NCBI GenBank assembly: GCA_017163975.1
Contig: JAFFSR010000229.1
Coordinates: 11,116,001-11,180,000 of the forward strand
Length of the DNA stretch: 64,000 bases
Source of the DNA: Anastatus disparis
Taxonomy: Eukaryota > Arthropoda > Insecta > Hymenoptera > Eupelmidae
Direction of reading: 5' to 3'
The notes under the pieces are model-generated. The model saw only the letters and a list, made by a program, of their open reading frames with translations, did not search any database and was not told where the DNA came from. A program made the position numbers and the translations under genes. Numbering within the stretch: position 1 is the stretch's first letter; every line of letters starts with the position of its first letter. Shown piece by piece: positions 12,900 to 44,180 of the stretch.

Positions 12900-15800
12900 A
12901 AAAAACAAAACAGAAGAAAATTACACTTAAACTTAGGGCATTGTACATCGACTGTGCGAAGTTTTTTTATATATATATTTATATATAAAGAAAAAAGAGA
13001 ATTATCATTGTTTATTTCTTATCATACAAAAGCAGCAGAAAAATTTTTTTCTTTAACTCATACATCATCGAAATGTTCTTTTTCTTTTATATTTTTTTAA
13101 AAGGGGGGATACGGGTTAGTCGGTCTCTCTTTTTTCTCTTTCTCTAGTATTTGTCCTTCCGGTTCTTTTCACCCATTGCGCTACGGAAAGGTAAAAGCTC
13201 TTTCTTTCTTTTATTTTTCTTTTCTTTAGTTTTTTTTTGTACACATACACACATAACCAAAAAAATGCGAAAAATTGCGGGAGAGAGACGAAGAGGGGTA
13301 TGTTTCACAGCTTCAACGCCGTATATACGCTTATAATACAAAAAATTCGCAAAAAAAAGAAGAAAACTCATACATACGCCAAGAAAAGGGAAAAAGATGT
13401 ATTTATCGTATACGAAAACAACAAATGGTTAAAGGGGTAGATGATATAAAAGGAATATGTATATATAATATATATAGATTTTATATATATATTTCATCGT
13501 ATTGAAAACACAAATGTTCGATATTCGCAAAAATGTAGTACAATCGATAGGTAGCGACGTTCTCGAAAACCTCGAGGGATATACAATGAATATCTTTTCT
13601 TTCTTATAGTTTTTTCAGTTGGTTTTTTTTTACTATCCTTTTTTTTCTCTGTATCTGTGTATGTGTTTGTCTTTTTTTTTTGACTTTATGTGTGTGTGGT
13701 TATTTTATCTTACACAGTTTATTCACTCGAAGCTTCTTCCGACAGGAAAAAAAACACGCGCGCTGCACACCTACACACATTTTTGTATTTTATCTGTATA
13801 TTTTTTCTTATTTTTTTTAATTTTTTTTTTTATTTTTAAATTGTCACAGACTCTTTATCGTATTTTTTTTTTTTAATTCGTTCACGCACACTCAAGCTAT
13901 CCAAGAGGAAGAAAAAGCTTCGTTCGTTGTTTTCGTATTTTTCATTTATTTAATTTAATTTTTTTTTTGAGTTTTCTCTTTCTTTTCTAATGGAATATTC
14001 AGAAAAAAGTAAAAGTATATCATAAACGGACACTCCAAAATTTTTTTTATTTTATTTTATATATCTCTCTCTCTTACATACATTTACACGCATACTTATA
14101 TACTTTTTTCGCCCTCCCCGCTCATTTACATTTAATATTTTTCTTTCTAACCCTTTTTTTCTTTTCCTTTCTTAACGCTTTCTCGCGGTCTTACACCGAG
14201 GGTTCTTATTAAAAAGGTAAGACGACTCGCGAAGGAATTTATAGCTTTTTTCTGGCTATTTTTTTTTTTCTTTTACTTTTTCTTTAGATCAAAAAGCGTA
14301 TAAGCTTCTTCCATTTATTTTTTTTTTATTTTTTTTTTGTTTCTTTAATTCTTCTAACTAATACAACTCTCAACAATATCTTTCATTCCCTATTATAATT
14401 ATGAAACCAATCGCTGCGAACTCGAACGATGTTATTCCTCGCTTTTTCCTAATAAACAAAAAAAAAACGTAAAATCGAAAGAAAAAGAAAAAAAATTATA
14501 AAGATGAACACACGATCGTGTCGCTGCGATAAGAACATTTTAGTTAATTTTTTTTTAATTCTCTTAATATTCATTAGAAAGCTTTTTTTCAAGCTGCGAA
14601 AAAATTTTTTAGGAGACTTGGTTTTTCTGCCATTTTTATCTTAATTTAATCCTCTTTTTTCGCAAGCTATTCCAAAGCGCGTCACGTGGTCGCTAATATT
14701 TACAAAGAAATAATATATAATAATTATACAGATAAGACTTTTTATTTCTTACAAAGTTATATATATATATATATTTTTATTTATATATTTATATTTATAC
14801 GCAATACATGAAGAAAAAACAGCGGAGTGTGTGTGTATGTTTTTTTTTTAAATTAAAAACTTCATTTTTTTCCTTCTTTTTTTATAAAAAAATAATCCTG
14901 TACTTTAAAAACGACTTTGTTTTTTTCTTTATTTTATTTATTTAAATCATAAATTAAAAACGACATCGAAGCTTCAAAAGCGAGCTTATAATAATAGATA
15001 TAACCTTCATTTTTCTTAATTTGTTTTAATTCTCGTATGAAATAATCATCATATATATATCAACATCATCGCTATTTACAATTTGCACCGACCCACAATT
15101 TCCTTATTTTTTTTTTTTTAAATCCTTTTACATTCTTCTACTCTCCCTCATTCTTCTAGCAATATTTTTCGTTTTTTTATTATTTTTGTTCGTTAGCTTG
15201 CATTATCATAAATTCTTTAATTTTTTGTTTCTTTTTTTTATTCTTTATTAGCTATAAAGAAATTCCTTTATCGTGCACTCTTTTAAAAAACGAATTAATC
15301 GTCGAAGAAATGCGGAAGAACGAATTTGGCGTCGGTCGACAATAATAATTTTTTATCTCTCTTCTTCACTTATTCTTTTATTAATTTTAATTTAATTTTT
15401 TTACCATTCTCTCGCTTTAATTTCACGCACTAACAGCTTAATCAAATCGTAATTTTTTATTTTTTCTTTTTTTTCTTCTTTCTTTATTTAAAAGTCGTAT
15501 AATAATTAATTTAATCATTGATCTTACAAGCGACAAGAAGTTTTTTTCTTTTTTTTTTTTATTATTTTATTTCTTTACTTAGCTAAGCTTACTTACAATT
15601 AATGTATTATCTAATTAATTCTTTTGTACAATTAAACAGCTTAAAATGGTAATACAGGATCAATAACGAGTTAATAATAATAATGAGAATTACAATAATA
15701 ATCGTTATAATTAATTAATAATTAATAATGACAATGACAATAATAAGCGTTAGCCCTTGTTTTTTTTCAATAATTTATGTAAAAATCATATAATCTGAAT

Positions 15801-18800
15801 ATTTAACTTTTATCCCTTTCTTCAATAATCACATTCACTTCCTTTGTTTTTAATTTTCTATCTTAAAATTTTTTTTTTTACTTTTTCTTAATTCCCTATA
15901 GACATTCAAAAAATTTGATTTTATTTATCTTTTTCCCCATAATTTCACGTTAAGCAAAATCATAGGGCTTAGTATACGATACACGCAATTTTTTAGACTA
16001 AAGTTCTTTAACTTTATTCGTTCACACTCATGCACGCTAACACACATTATACAAATGCTTAATAAGAATCATTGGAGATAAGAATCTCCTAATACGAGAA
16101 CACTTTTTTCTTTCCATTTTTCTTATGTGTACATATATATATTTATATAAAAAAAGATTCGAGATAAAGATCATCAACTCGATTAGTATATCATTTTCAA
16201 TTATAATTGGTTTTCGCTGTGTGTGTTTATGTTTGTGTTTATGTGTGTGGGTGGGTATGTTTGTGTTTGCCATCTTTTTTTCGTTTTCTCAATATTTTAC
16301 CCCTCCGCGAGTAAGCAATGGAGAAACAAAAAAATAATAAACATTAGCAATTATATTAAATTCATTAAAATGATTACATATGCACGCGTTTGCGGATTAT
16401 TTTTAAATAATTAAAATTAATTATACATTCTATTGAATAAAAGTAACGTTAAAATAAAAAAGAAAACGTATGTATAGATTTATAATAAAAAATAAAATAA
16501 CATGAAATATATATAGAATATAAATGAATTTTTTTTTCTTCCTTTATTTTTTTTATTTAAACTCGGATAACATCGCTAAATAAACAATGTTGTACGAATC
16601 TTTGGTAGATGACTTAATTGCATTTGTGCGCGCAACTTTTGTAATTTATCGCGAGATTTTAAATAAATTTATCAATATGCTTTCTTCATTTGAAAATAAA
16701 AAAAAAGATATGAAAATAAAGTACAAAAATAAACTGAAATAGTACGAATTAAAAAAAAAACTTTTTTTCGAATCATACCATTTTCTCTCTCACTATAAAT
16801 ATATTCCACATTATATAAAAAAAAACGCGAGAAAAAGCCCATCGACGAAGATAAAAATATAATTTTAATAATATCGATATTAAAAATAAAAAAAAAACCT
16901 TATACGAAATTTTTTTTTTTAAATATGATTTTTCTTTGAGAAGAATCTTATATAAGAAGAAATGCGCAAGCTATCACTTTCCCGTTGCATTTTTAAGTCT
17001 ATCTTAATTTATTAATTTTTTTTTTTTTAAATGATCGATACTTTTTTGCGCGTATTTATTTTTTCCACTTAGTTAAAAAAATTAATTCGCATTGTTGTCT
17101 TATTATTTTGCTTTGTTTTTTAGTACCAGTGAATATAGGCCTGACGCGTATACACTTATTCACCTGTTATAATTAATTGCACCTTAGACGTAGTAACTTT
17201 AATTTCTTTTATTTTTATAAACATTTATATCATTTAATGAATTTTTTGAATTAACTTTTCAATTTTATAAAAATTTTTACATTCGATTAAAAACTTTTTA
17301 TATCTTTAAACGCAATATAATTCAAGATAAATAAATAAACAAATTAAAAATTTATATCATTTTATCAGATTTAAATAATTTAAATTTAGATTTTTATCAA
17401 TATGTACATAATTTTTCATGTTCACTTATAGTTTCCACGTCTCAGGTAAACTTTAACCTTTAATTTTTCTTTTGTGCTTGAAATCTCGCTTATCAAAATA
17501 GTTACGAAAATCCCATAAGAATCCTTAAAAAAAAACAGCAACATTTTATAATACTGAATTCATACGGCAGCGCATTTTTACTCATACTTTTCATGTCCTG
17601 AATGACTCGTACATAAAGAAAAAAAAAACAGAAAAAAACGCGTAATAAAAAAAGTAATAAAAGAGGATGGAATATAAGAATGTAACGATAAAACAAACAA
17701 ACAAAAAATGAAACATCTGTCACGTGGTAGGAAAAAAGTTTTCTAAAATACAGCAAAGAAAATACAATAGAGAAATAAATAGTTCAAAAGATATAAAAAA
17801 AAATCGCTCTGATGTGAGAGAGTAGAAAGTCGTAAAAAAATTGTGCAATATAAAATAAAAAAAAAAAAAGAAGGGAGGACTTAGCTTTTTGATCCCCGGG
17901 CGCGTAGCATGAAACACGTAAAAGGAATTAAGGTAGGTAATTTACAGTAAAAATGGTAGAAGTAAAGGCGAATTGCGTGCAGTTATTACATTGGAAATGG
18001 CCTCGAACAAGGCGAGAGATGTGTATACGCTATACTTGAAAATTCAACTGTTAACGCTCTTGTGGTAAGTGATGAAATTTTAAAAGAAAAAAAAATAAAT
18101 TCTAACTTTAATAAAAATCTTCTTTATACTGATTTGAATTACATCTAATTAATATTTTTTTATTAACAATCAATAAAATTTTTAGCAATTAAATAAAACA
18201 TTAATTGTAGAAATAAGATCCAATTTTTCACATTGAAAAAAAAAATTTTATTTTTATACTTTTCCAATACTAAAATGTAATATGTGATCTATTGTTCAAT
18301 TTTAACAGATAATTCATTTATTCGACATCTAAAACTCATGGATTCGCGTTAAAAAGTACACAAGAACGTTTAGTAACGTAGAAAGTCTTTTTCCATCATT
18401 CTTTCACACGCAATTCTTTTTTCTTTTTCTTATTTCTTTTTTTTAAAGAAAGAGTTTTCCACTCGAGATGATCAATAACTTCTCAAGCGAAGTTGTTGAG
18501 ATAAAAAGAAGATGACAATATAAAATATATAGATGAAAGAGAAGTGATGTACTTCTTAATGTTACCGTGGAAAAGAGATGAGAATCGTTACCTGCGCTCT
18601 CTTAGTCGACAAGGCGCACTTAGAGGAAATTTTTTCAAATTAAATTATAAGCTTCTTTTCTTAGCTGGCAATTCAAAAAGAGCGAATTGTTGTAGAATAA
18701 AAAAATTTTAAAAGAGAAAAAAAATTAAGCTTTTTTTTATTTAATTTAATAAAATTTAATTGTAATAAAGAATATTGAACATTATTTATTTACTTTTTTA

Positions 18801-21800
18801 AAAATATTTTATACCAAAGTAAGAATTTTTGGCACAAAGTTTTAAAGGCAGTTTTAAATATGAGAATACAAAGTAAAATTAAGTCTTAAACATTTGAGAA
18901 ATAAAAAAAAGCTGTAGAAAAAAAAATATTCTAGTTACTGCAACAATTTTATTTTCGAATGCGAAACCGTCGAATTAGAAAACGAGGAAGGAATATTCGT
19001 TTGAAGCCAGATAGCATTAAGAGAAGAAGATAACGATGCAAAGGGAGAAGAAAAGCGTAGATAGTTTTGCAGTGCAGCGTAAAGCGTCCACGTTTAATTT
19101 TTTTCTTTTTTTTTTGCTTTTTTTGTATCCATTCGCGTTGCATCCCTTACATTCTAGTTTCTTTCATCAAGCAAAACCCCACTATTAGCGTCTTAATTCT
19201 TTTTTACATTTTTTCATTTACGCGTTTATTTTTTTTTTCTTTTGTGTGTATGTTTTTTTTTATTAAATATTATAATAAATGTTCTTTTTTTGTTTGTTGC
19301 ACGACGCTCAATTCTTTTTCTCTCCTTTTTATTCTTCTCTTTTATGCACGATTTATTTATTTCTTTTTAATTATATCTGTTAGTAAAAAAATTATTACAT
19401 GCTTGGATCTCCGACATTGTTTTACGCAAGCGCGCGCGTATTTTTTTTTTTTTTTAATTTTATTTTGTAATGTTAAATTTTTCTTCTTTCTATTATTCTT
19501 ATATCATTTATTTTTATTTTTTTTAATAATCACACGTATAACAAATCACATTATCATACGCCCTTACCTTTTATTCACAATTATACAAATAGATGATGTA
19601 TACACAACGAGGTACGGATTTTTTATTATTTTATTTATTTTAATTTTTTTTAAATCTCTTTATCGCGGACTTTTAAGCTCTTCCGCTCTTATGTTCTATT
19701 AACGCTTTCTTCTTTTCTTCTCTTATATTATTTCATTTATTCTTTATTTAATTTTTCTGTTTATTATATGACCCTCTTGGATTTCCCGGGATATCGTGAA
19801 AACTACTATGAAGAATCTTAAAGTAAATCTGTATTATTTTTTTTTGTTTAATTCTTAAATCCTCTTAGGCTCTTTCTCGTTGAAAAAGTCTTTATTTTTT
19901 ATTTTCTTGTTTAATCGATTTTCATCGTGAAATGCGAATGTAGATCGAAATCCTGTTAGCATTGTTTTATTCCTCGTTTTTATTTTGCTGTTGTTGTTTC
20001 GAAGATGGCTACCGATCGATTATAAAACTGCTTATGCCATTTGCACATTTATTAAATACAAAAAATCAAAAGGAAAAATGATCGCCATTGCCCTATTTAT
20101 TTCAGTAACTTTTATTTTTAATCTTTTATTTTTTTTTTATTTTATTTACTTATTTTATTTATTCATTTAAATCTTCGCTCGCGTTGTGGTTTATCATTTT
20201 TTTTATTATTAATTTATAATCATTATCGTCATCATTGTCGTTATCGAAAAATCCTCGTAATCGCGATGATCCTTCGAACGAAAAGTTAAACGATATTTTT
20301 TTTTTTTAGTTTAGTTTAAAGTGGATCTTGGCTCTATTTATAATTAAAGTTTTTTTTTGACGCTTGGCTAAAGAACATAGATGCGCTTGGATTTGCCATT
20401 TATTTCTTTGTCTTAATTTATACTTTATTTTAACGTTTTACTTTTTTGTTTTTTTTTTATTATTATTTAATATTCATCTTTTGCATGCTTGTATAAAATT
20501 CCTAAAAACACTAGCCTACTATGAAATCGGTGTGTTTGTATGTGAATTTTTATTTTATTTTTTTTTTATTTGTTTGTCGATGGCTTTTATAAGTGACTAT
20601 GCGAGACTGACTCGTTTTGGTTGGAAGAGTTGGACAATTTTTCGAAAAAAAAAATCGAAAAATGTGTCGCTTATTTTTTTTTTTAAATCTTAAATTTTAT
20701 TTTCTGTAGTTCTTTTAAATTCAAGTCTCCCGCTCGATATATCTATCTATGTATATATTACTTTTATATTTTTCTTTTTCGTGTCAGTTTTTTTTTTGTT
20801 AGGCCTCGAAAGTACGAGAACCGACGCACTTGGCGTTGCCCTATATATTTTCAGTGTTATTTATTTTTTTTTTATATTCCTGTTTCGTATAATAATTATA
20901 CCTCAGTAAGTTTATACGTAACGAATGACGCGAGCTATAACGGAATGTCTTCGTGTTTAAATCTCGGCACATATCACTATCTCTTTCTCTACCTTTTTTT
21001 TCTCATCTTAATAAAGGTTTTTTTTGTTTGTTTGTTTTGTTTGTTTTTTTCTTCTGTTGTGTTTAAATTTGTATTTTGTCATTTCTAGAATAAAACTTGC
21101 ACACTTTGAAAAAATAAAAAAATTGCACGGCATATATATATGTATGAAATCACACGAAATTTTTGTTTCTTACACTCTCTCTCTCTCTCGTACATCATAT
21201 GTCGACCCGTAATCACGCACATAATCCACGTTTACACTCTATATCACTTCGCGCACATGTTTTCTCTCTCTTTCATTCTCTGTTTCTCTCTCTATTTTCT
21301 TTTCATTTTTTCCTCATGTAACGTATATACACGCACATATACACAAGTATACGAAACACCCCCCCGAGACTGGAGCAGAATTATTAATGATCCCACAGAT
21401 AATACGCGCGAGGAAGATTATTCTAGCGGCAATGGGTCTGAATGTTTTCTTTTTTTATTTGTTTTTTTTTATTAATTTTTTTTTATTAAATAGTATATAT
21501 CATGCAGCTAACTCGCGCGCAAGAAAAGGTTAATTCAAGTTCATTTGGCCACTGAATATATTTTGTTTTTTATTTTATTTTCTGCGTGCTTGCTAAAATT
21601 TTCTTATATACTTCCATTTTTACTTTTTTTGTATTAAGCTTGATTATCGGACGATTAAGGATTAGTCTTTTCTGATGATTGATTCTTTTTTTATTTTTGT
21701 GCTCGTTTGCTACCCTTTTTTTACACTCAAAGGATTTAATCTATTGTTAGCCTAATACTTTCTTTATATTGTGATTTTAAAAATGTAATTCAAAATCATG

Positions 21801-24800
21801 ATTGCATATAATTTTTAAAAATTAAAACAATATGAAGTTATTAAAAGTAGTTAAAATAGTGAACTACTATTTATGAAAATTATAAAAAAAAAATTGCAAC
21901 GTTTCTTCAAGCGCATATTTTTGCAACGTTACCAATCCACCTGTCCATTTTCGCCATGCTTCCTTTCAATTTTAAAAATAGTTTTATAAAACTCATTTTT
22001 GACTGACTGATTTTTTTTTCGACATCATCGAAAATTCAAAAAATTATTCAACCATATCAAGAAAGAAAAAAAAGGGTCACTACGCAAAACTGAAACAGGC
22101 GTTGCATGTAATTCTATTATTGATAAAAACTTTCTAAAAACAATAAAAATTTTAAAAAATACCAACAAGTAACTATAAAAGATACATGGACAAACGAGAA
22201 CAGGCACATAGATATTTCACATGCTACAAAAGTCTCTTGTTACTAACAAAAAAAGAACAAAAAAATATTTGTCACATTATCGTAAAAACGAGCAAACTGA
22301 AAGCTTGCATTCGTTAACAAAACAATGTGACAAATATAGATATAGTTTTGGTTTTTTTTATGTATATCCTTTTAATTCAATTTCTAGATGCTTCTTTTCG
22401 TGTAGTATCAGGCAAGAAACGAACACATGTTTAAAAATAAAAAAAAAAGTACACAAATGAATGACATTTTGGCACCGCTTGGGCTTTGAAAATTGCTTCT
22501 ATTGTCGCCTTTTATTTATTTATTTTTATTTTTTGTTATTTTCCCTTGCTTTCTCTGGCTCTAAATGATTGTTGTATACACATACGGGCATTATATACGC
22601 ACTTTTCTTCACCAATACACACGTACACACACGCAGCACGGATACACGCATTCAATATGGACGCTCTCGTGGCAGCGGAAACGCGACTTTTAGCGAAAAA
22701 CAATTGTTCATCAATGTGTAAAAAAGAACAATAGAAAAATTTCTATGGTATATATATTTATATCTGTACTATATATATTTAATCTTTTTTTTTCTTTCAT
22801 ATAATGTTCTAAATATCTCGGCACATTTTGCGTTTATGTAAAATGATTGTTTGGTTATATTTATCATATAAAAAAGATTCGAAGTCCCTAGCTAAATTGT
22901 CCTCATTATGAGTCGTAAGTTAATATGGATTGTGCTTATTTTTTCATTTCAAGATGTTCATTTTCCTTGTGTTTCGCTGTACTAGTAACGTTTCAACGCG
23001 GCCACGTCAAGCTTTCGGGCGCTTAGTGAGAATCCCTCTAGAAATTTCTTCAAGGATCACAGTTAAATATACAGAATAAATGATTGTATTTTTCATATCT
23101 TTCATATTTTTTTCATAGATTATAGCGAATATTCTTTTTAACACTATAATCGAAAAAATTTCATTAATTAATTCAATTAATTAAGCATCTGCAGATAAAG
23201 CAGACATAAATATCTAAATCTTTTTTTTATAGATTTTAAAAAACTATCGATTTAACAATGATTAATATTTTTTTCACTAAAACTATTAAACTAATCTTTC
23301 TCATCCTCTTTCAATCTAATCAATCTAATATATCATATTTAATTCTAAACATTTATAAAAATGATAAAATTAGAATTTATTTTGAAAATTTGTATATTGC
23401 ACTTATCAAATATTTTTTTTTTATTTAAATAGAAATTTATTTACTTTACGACATGACGTGTATATATTAAATTGGTATATATCGTAATTTTAACAGTTGG
23501 TAACTTAATATTATAATAAAAATTTCTTCAAATAAGAAATTTCATATACTTGGATCATATATGCACGTCATATCGTCAATTCTAAAAATCACGATTTCAT
23601 CTAATTATCAATTTATTTATTTTTTATTCAATTTATAAAACTATCATATAAATCCTTAATTAGAAAATTCAAGAGAAATTCTCTCTAGTTGCCTAAAATT
23701 ACAAATTTTAAAACGCAGTCTCTCGTCATCCTTCATTGATGCAAGCGCGTTTCACGCAATTTTTAATCATTTTTTTTATTTATTACAATTCCGCAAATTT
23801 GTTCCTCTCGGTATGTAATTTGGCATCGCTTCTTTTATTTGTTTTATTTTTCATTCTAATCTTTCTTGTTTCTCCTCGAATTAGACGCGAAGACAATCGA
23901 ACGCACATAATCGTCGTCGTCCTTAAACCGTATCGACTTTGTTATTTATATTGGCAGTGATCGACGCTCCCGCAAAGTCGACACGACACGTCGCGCACGT
24001 TTATCTTGCGATACATTATTTTTTTCCTCTTTAACATATCCTTTCATTTCTTTTCTTTTCAAGTTTTTAACGCACGATATATTTATATTTTTCATCGTCG
24101 TTATCATCATCTGATCTTTTGATCTTCTGTATACGAAGATAAAAGATAGACGCTACAGAAGGATCTTTTTATTTTTATTTTTAATCATCATCATTTTTTT
24201 TGTCTAGCTACATCTTATTTTTTAAACGTTTTTTTTTCAATCTACGACATTCTTTCCATTATCCATTGTTCGTCCAGAACCAACCGAACGACGGGATCTA
24301 CTTTTATTATTATTAATTATTATTTTTTTTAAATCATTTTTATTTTTATTTTTTTATTTATTTGGAGTCGCACTCGAAACAACAAACATAATCTATCACA
24401 TTTGCAGGATCGCGCGCGCGTACGCACGTGCAGCTCTCCACGGGGCCTATTACACATGTAATTCTAAGGTATTTTTAATTTTAATTTTTTTTTTTTCATT
24501 TTTTTTATTTCTCTCAAACATTCGTCCATTTTAATCTTTTTTTAATATTTATTTTTCTTTAAATTACGCAATTAATCGTGGGTTTATTTTTTTATACGCA
24601 TGCTACATTGAGAAAAAACAAACCCTACGAATTATTTAACGAGGAAGCAAAACGCTAGAGGGCGTTTACGGGCTTTCTTCCACTCGTTATCTTTATCTTC
24701 TTATTTATTTTATTTTTTGTTATTCATTTATTTATTCATTATTTTTTTCTTCATCTTATTTTTAACTTAATCGCGCAATTGCCATCGTCGAGGAGAATAT

Positions 24801-24851
24801 AATCTTGATTTATTATTTCTTTTTCTTTGATGATCGTTGATTGGAGGACCA
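12900..24851 (-). other. Downstream flank or possible long 3' UTR of luna
   Basis: No protein gene is recognisable here. On the plus strand, long T runs dominate 13.0-16.4, 19.1-21.8 and 22.5-24.85 kb, so the luna-sense strand is A-rich. 17.5-18.25 and 18.95-19.06 kb are A-rich on plus instead. CpG-containing patches such as 23,880-24,000 interrupt the simple sequence. All open frames here, including a 211-codon Phe/Leu-rich one at 19067-19702, are translations of poly-T tracts. The region could hold an extended 3' UTR, as seen in many neuronally expressed insect transcription-factor genes, or be intergenic. The sequence alone does not decide. Confidence 0.4.
24704..24736 (-). promoter_or_regulatory. 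Cluster of proximal poly(A) signals after luna stop
   Basis: In luna sense, AATAAA occurs at 24736-24731, 24732-24727, 24714-24709 and 24709-24704, 116-150 nt after the stop codon. In such AT-rich DNA chance hits are frequent, so this is only a candidate proximal polyadenylation site. Confidence 0.35.
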
Positions 24852-42221
<17,370 letters not shown>

Positions 42222-42363
42222 CTGTAATGATAAAAAATAAAATTATCGTTATTAAAGTCAAATGCATGAATAGCCTTAATGTATATTGAACATGTATATT
42301 ATATTATTATATTATATTTTATACGAAATTCTGTTGTCATTATATAAAATGTATGTATAACGC

Positions 42364-42367
42364 ATGT
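42364..42367. repeat. Target-site duplication ATGT, left copy
   Basis: ATGT directly precedes the TGTGA end of the solo LTR and matches ATGT at 43527-43530 directly after TCACA. Confidence 0.75.
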
Positions 42368-43526
42368 TGTGACGTCCTACTAGGTTATGGCTAGTAGGTC
42401 GCACTTCTATTGACTCTTAGGAGTCTTATTCTTGCCGTATTTCGGCCTTGTATTTGTAGAGCCGTTAACCAGACAAGTCGCTATGCCGTCTGGTGCGGGC
42501 TCGAATGTGTCAGTGTGTATGTGTGTGTATTTATTTCCCGTGTTAGTAAATGGTTATTGATGTTATGGGTAATGCCCGTTAATACTGAGGACCAAGTGCC
42601 TCAGTATGCGGGGCTTTACCTTTAGGATGGGATAAGGATGTGGTATGTTGCTCGCCGCAACTCTTTATTTAAATTACGTAAAACAATTTTATAATATGAA
42701 GTGAATAAACGCACGAGCATAGAAGAATCATGTAGGTGATTCTTCTGTGCTTGGCGTCAAAAAGCAAGCAAGTTAAATTGAGCTGAGGCGAGGCAGAAGA
42801 GAGCCTTTCTCTCTGCTGGCCCGCTTTTATAGGCGCTGGACTCCAGTCCCCTCTTCGTTGATAGATTGGAACCGCCGGCGTTCGCGTGCGTGGTCCTGTT
42901 TTTCTCTTGCGCGCTGAGCCAATATCCCGATCGGAAAAATATCGTGGCTAGCCACGATGGCACACAAGGCCCTCTAAAGGCAGCCCGGCGTGGCCCTTAC
43001 TAATTTTATCACGGGGGTAACACACGGCGCAAGCAGGGCCCAGCCTTTTTACGTTGATATGCGCATGCGTCAACACAAACTATACATTGCTTTTTTCCTA
43101 ACCAAAATTTAACTTTGTATAGTTTATGCTATATATAGATATAGATTTACTGCAGAGAAGACGTTGCCTTCCAAGGGCCTCGCTAGCACCCCGTTACACA
43201 GCGCCATCCTTCACTACAGTTTGCCTAGAGAGGGCCCTGTTAGGCTTTCTTGGCAACTAGTTGGGGCCAAGCCGGCGCCCTGTTATTATTTCCGATCGGG
43301 ATGAGGCCTAAGCGCGCTTTCGATGTATGTTGCATGTACGCGAGCGACTTTGAATGTATGTGCGCTTCAGGAGCGTACATACTTTGGGCGCTTATGCTTT
43401 TAATCTTTTAAATTATAATACTTTAATTCGTATTTCTTATTCATAAATTATTATTTATCGCGTGTAATTATGTTGTAATTATTTAGTTTAACAAATGAGA
43501 GTTTATGATATAACTGGGCGCTCACA
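42368..43526 (-). mobile_element. Solo LTR of an LTR retrotransposon (1,159 bp)
   Basis: The ends are TGTGACG... and ...CGCTCACA, giving a 5 bp TGTGA/TCACA terminal inverted repeat. The element is flanked on both sides by ATGT (42364-42367 and 43527-43530), a 4 bp target duplication typical of Gypsy-type integration. Much of it is more GC-rich than the flanks. Orientation is taken as minus because that strand carries a TATAAAAG box (42831-42824) followed about 155 nt later by AATAAA (42669-42664), giving plausible U3-R-U5 order. Between them is a hairpin with 10 bp perfect arms (42721-42730 / 42737-42746). An 18 bp perfect palindrome lies at 42941-42958 in the putative U3. No internal retroviral coding region or second LTR is present, so it is a recombination remnant. 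Family not named. Confidence 0.8.
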
Positions 43527-43530
43527 ATGT
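43527..43530. repeat. Target-site duplication ATGT, right copy
   Basis: Right partner of the ATGT at 42364-42367 flanking the solo LTR. Confidence 0.75.
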
Positions 43531-44180
43531 AAATGTAAGTATAAAACATTCTGGTAAAAATTATGGTCCTTTTATCAAACAGAACACTAATTTATGACCA
43601 AAATAAACATTATAACTTGACAGATCACCAGTTTCTAATCTAAACCTTTTCTCCATTTTTCTACCAAGAATCATGAACGCAATTTTAAAATACTTTTTAT
43701 ATCATTTCAAATATTGATAACGTTTCCCAGGTATTCTATAAACACTAGCAACCAAATCATCACGATACTATTCACGAAGAACAGTCTTTCTCTATCCTCA
43801 AACATTTTTCATATATTTTTCAAAAAATAAATTTATAACAACTCTCAGATTATGTCTAGTTGATAAAAACTTAATTAATCAACACTAGAGAGTCATACTT
43901 ATTTCAATTCTTTCTCTCTAATGCCAGCTCATATAACATTAATTTCATGGGTCGATCCTTCAAAATTTAACTCTCCACAATATTCACATATATACATTGT
44001 ATAACATGTCTAGGATAGAAAATCCTTGAGAAAGAGACAGATGGAGTAAGAAAGAGATAGTGCACCCAAGAGAGCAAAGACCTATTAACTTAACGACAAT
44101 GCGGAAATTACTCGGGCCAAGCTTCCTAGTAGTAAAGCAAAGCAGAAGGCTAGCTAGTGACGACAGTTAAGTTAGAGAAT

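Noticed and set aside
14697..15080. Pumilio-type TGTAAATA sites in luna sense (14704-14697, 15080-15073)
   Set aside because: Eight-base AT-rich motifs are expected by chance in this composition, and the 3' UTR extent is unknown.
19067..19702. 211-codon open frame
   Set aside because: Dominated by Phe/Leu/Ile from poly-T tracts with no domain; an artefact of T-rich composition.
42410..42963. Open frames of about 70 codons inside the solo LTR
   Set aside because: LTRs do not normally encode protein; the frames lack similarity to gag or pol and follow from the higher GC content.
42365..43200. Alternative LTR right end at GTTACACA (43200)
   Set aside because: No matching target duplication there; the end at 43526 gives TCACA with ATGT on both sides.
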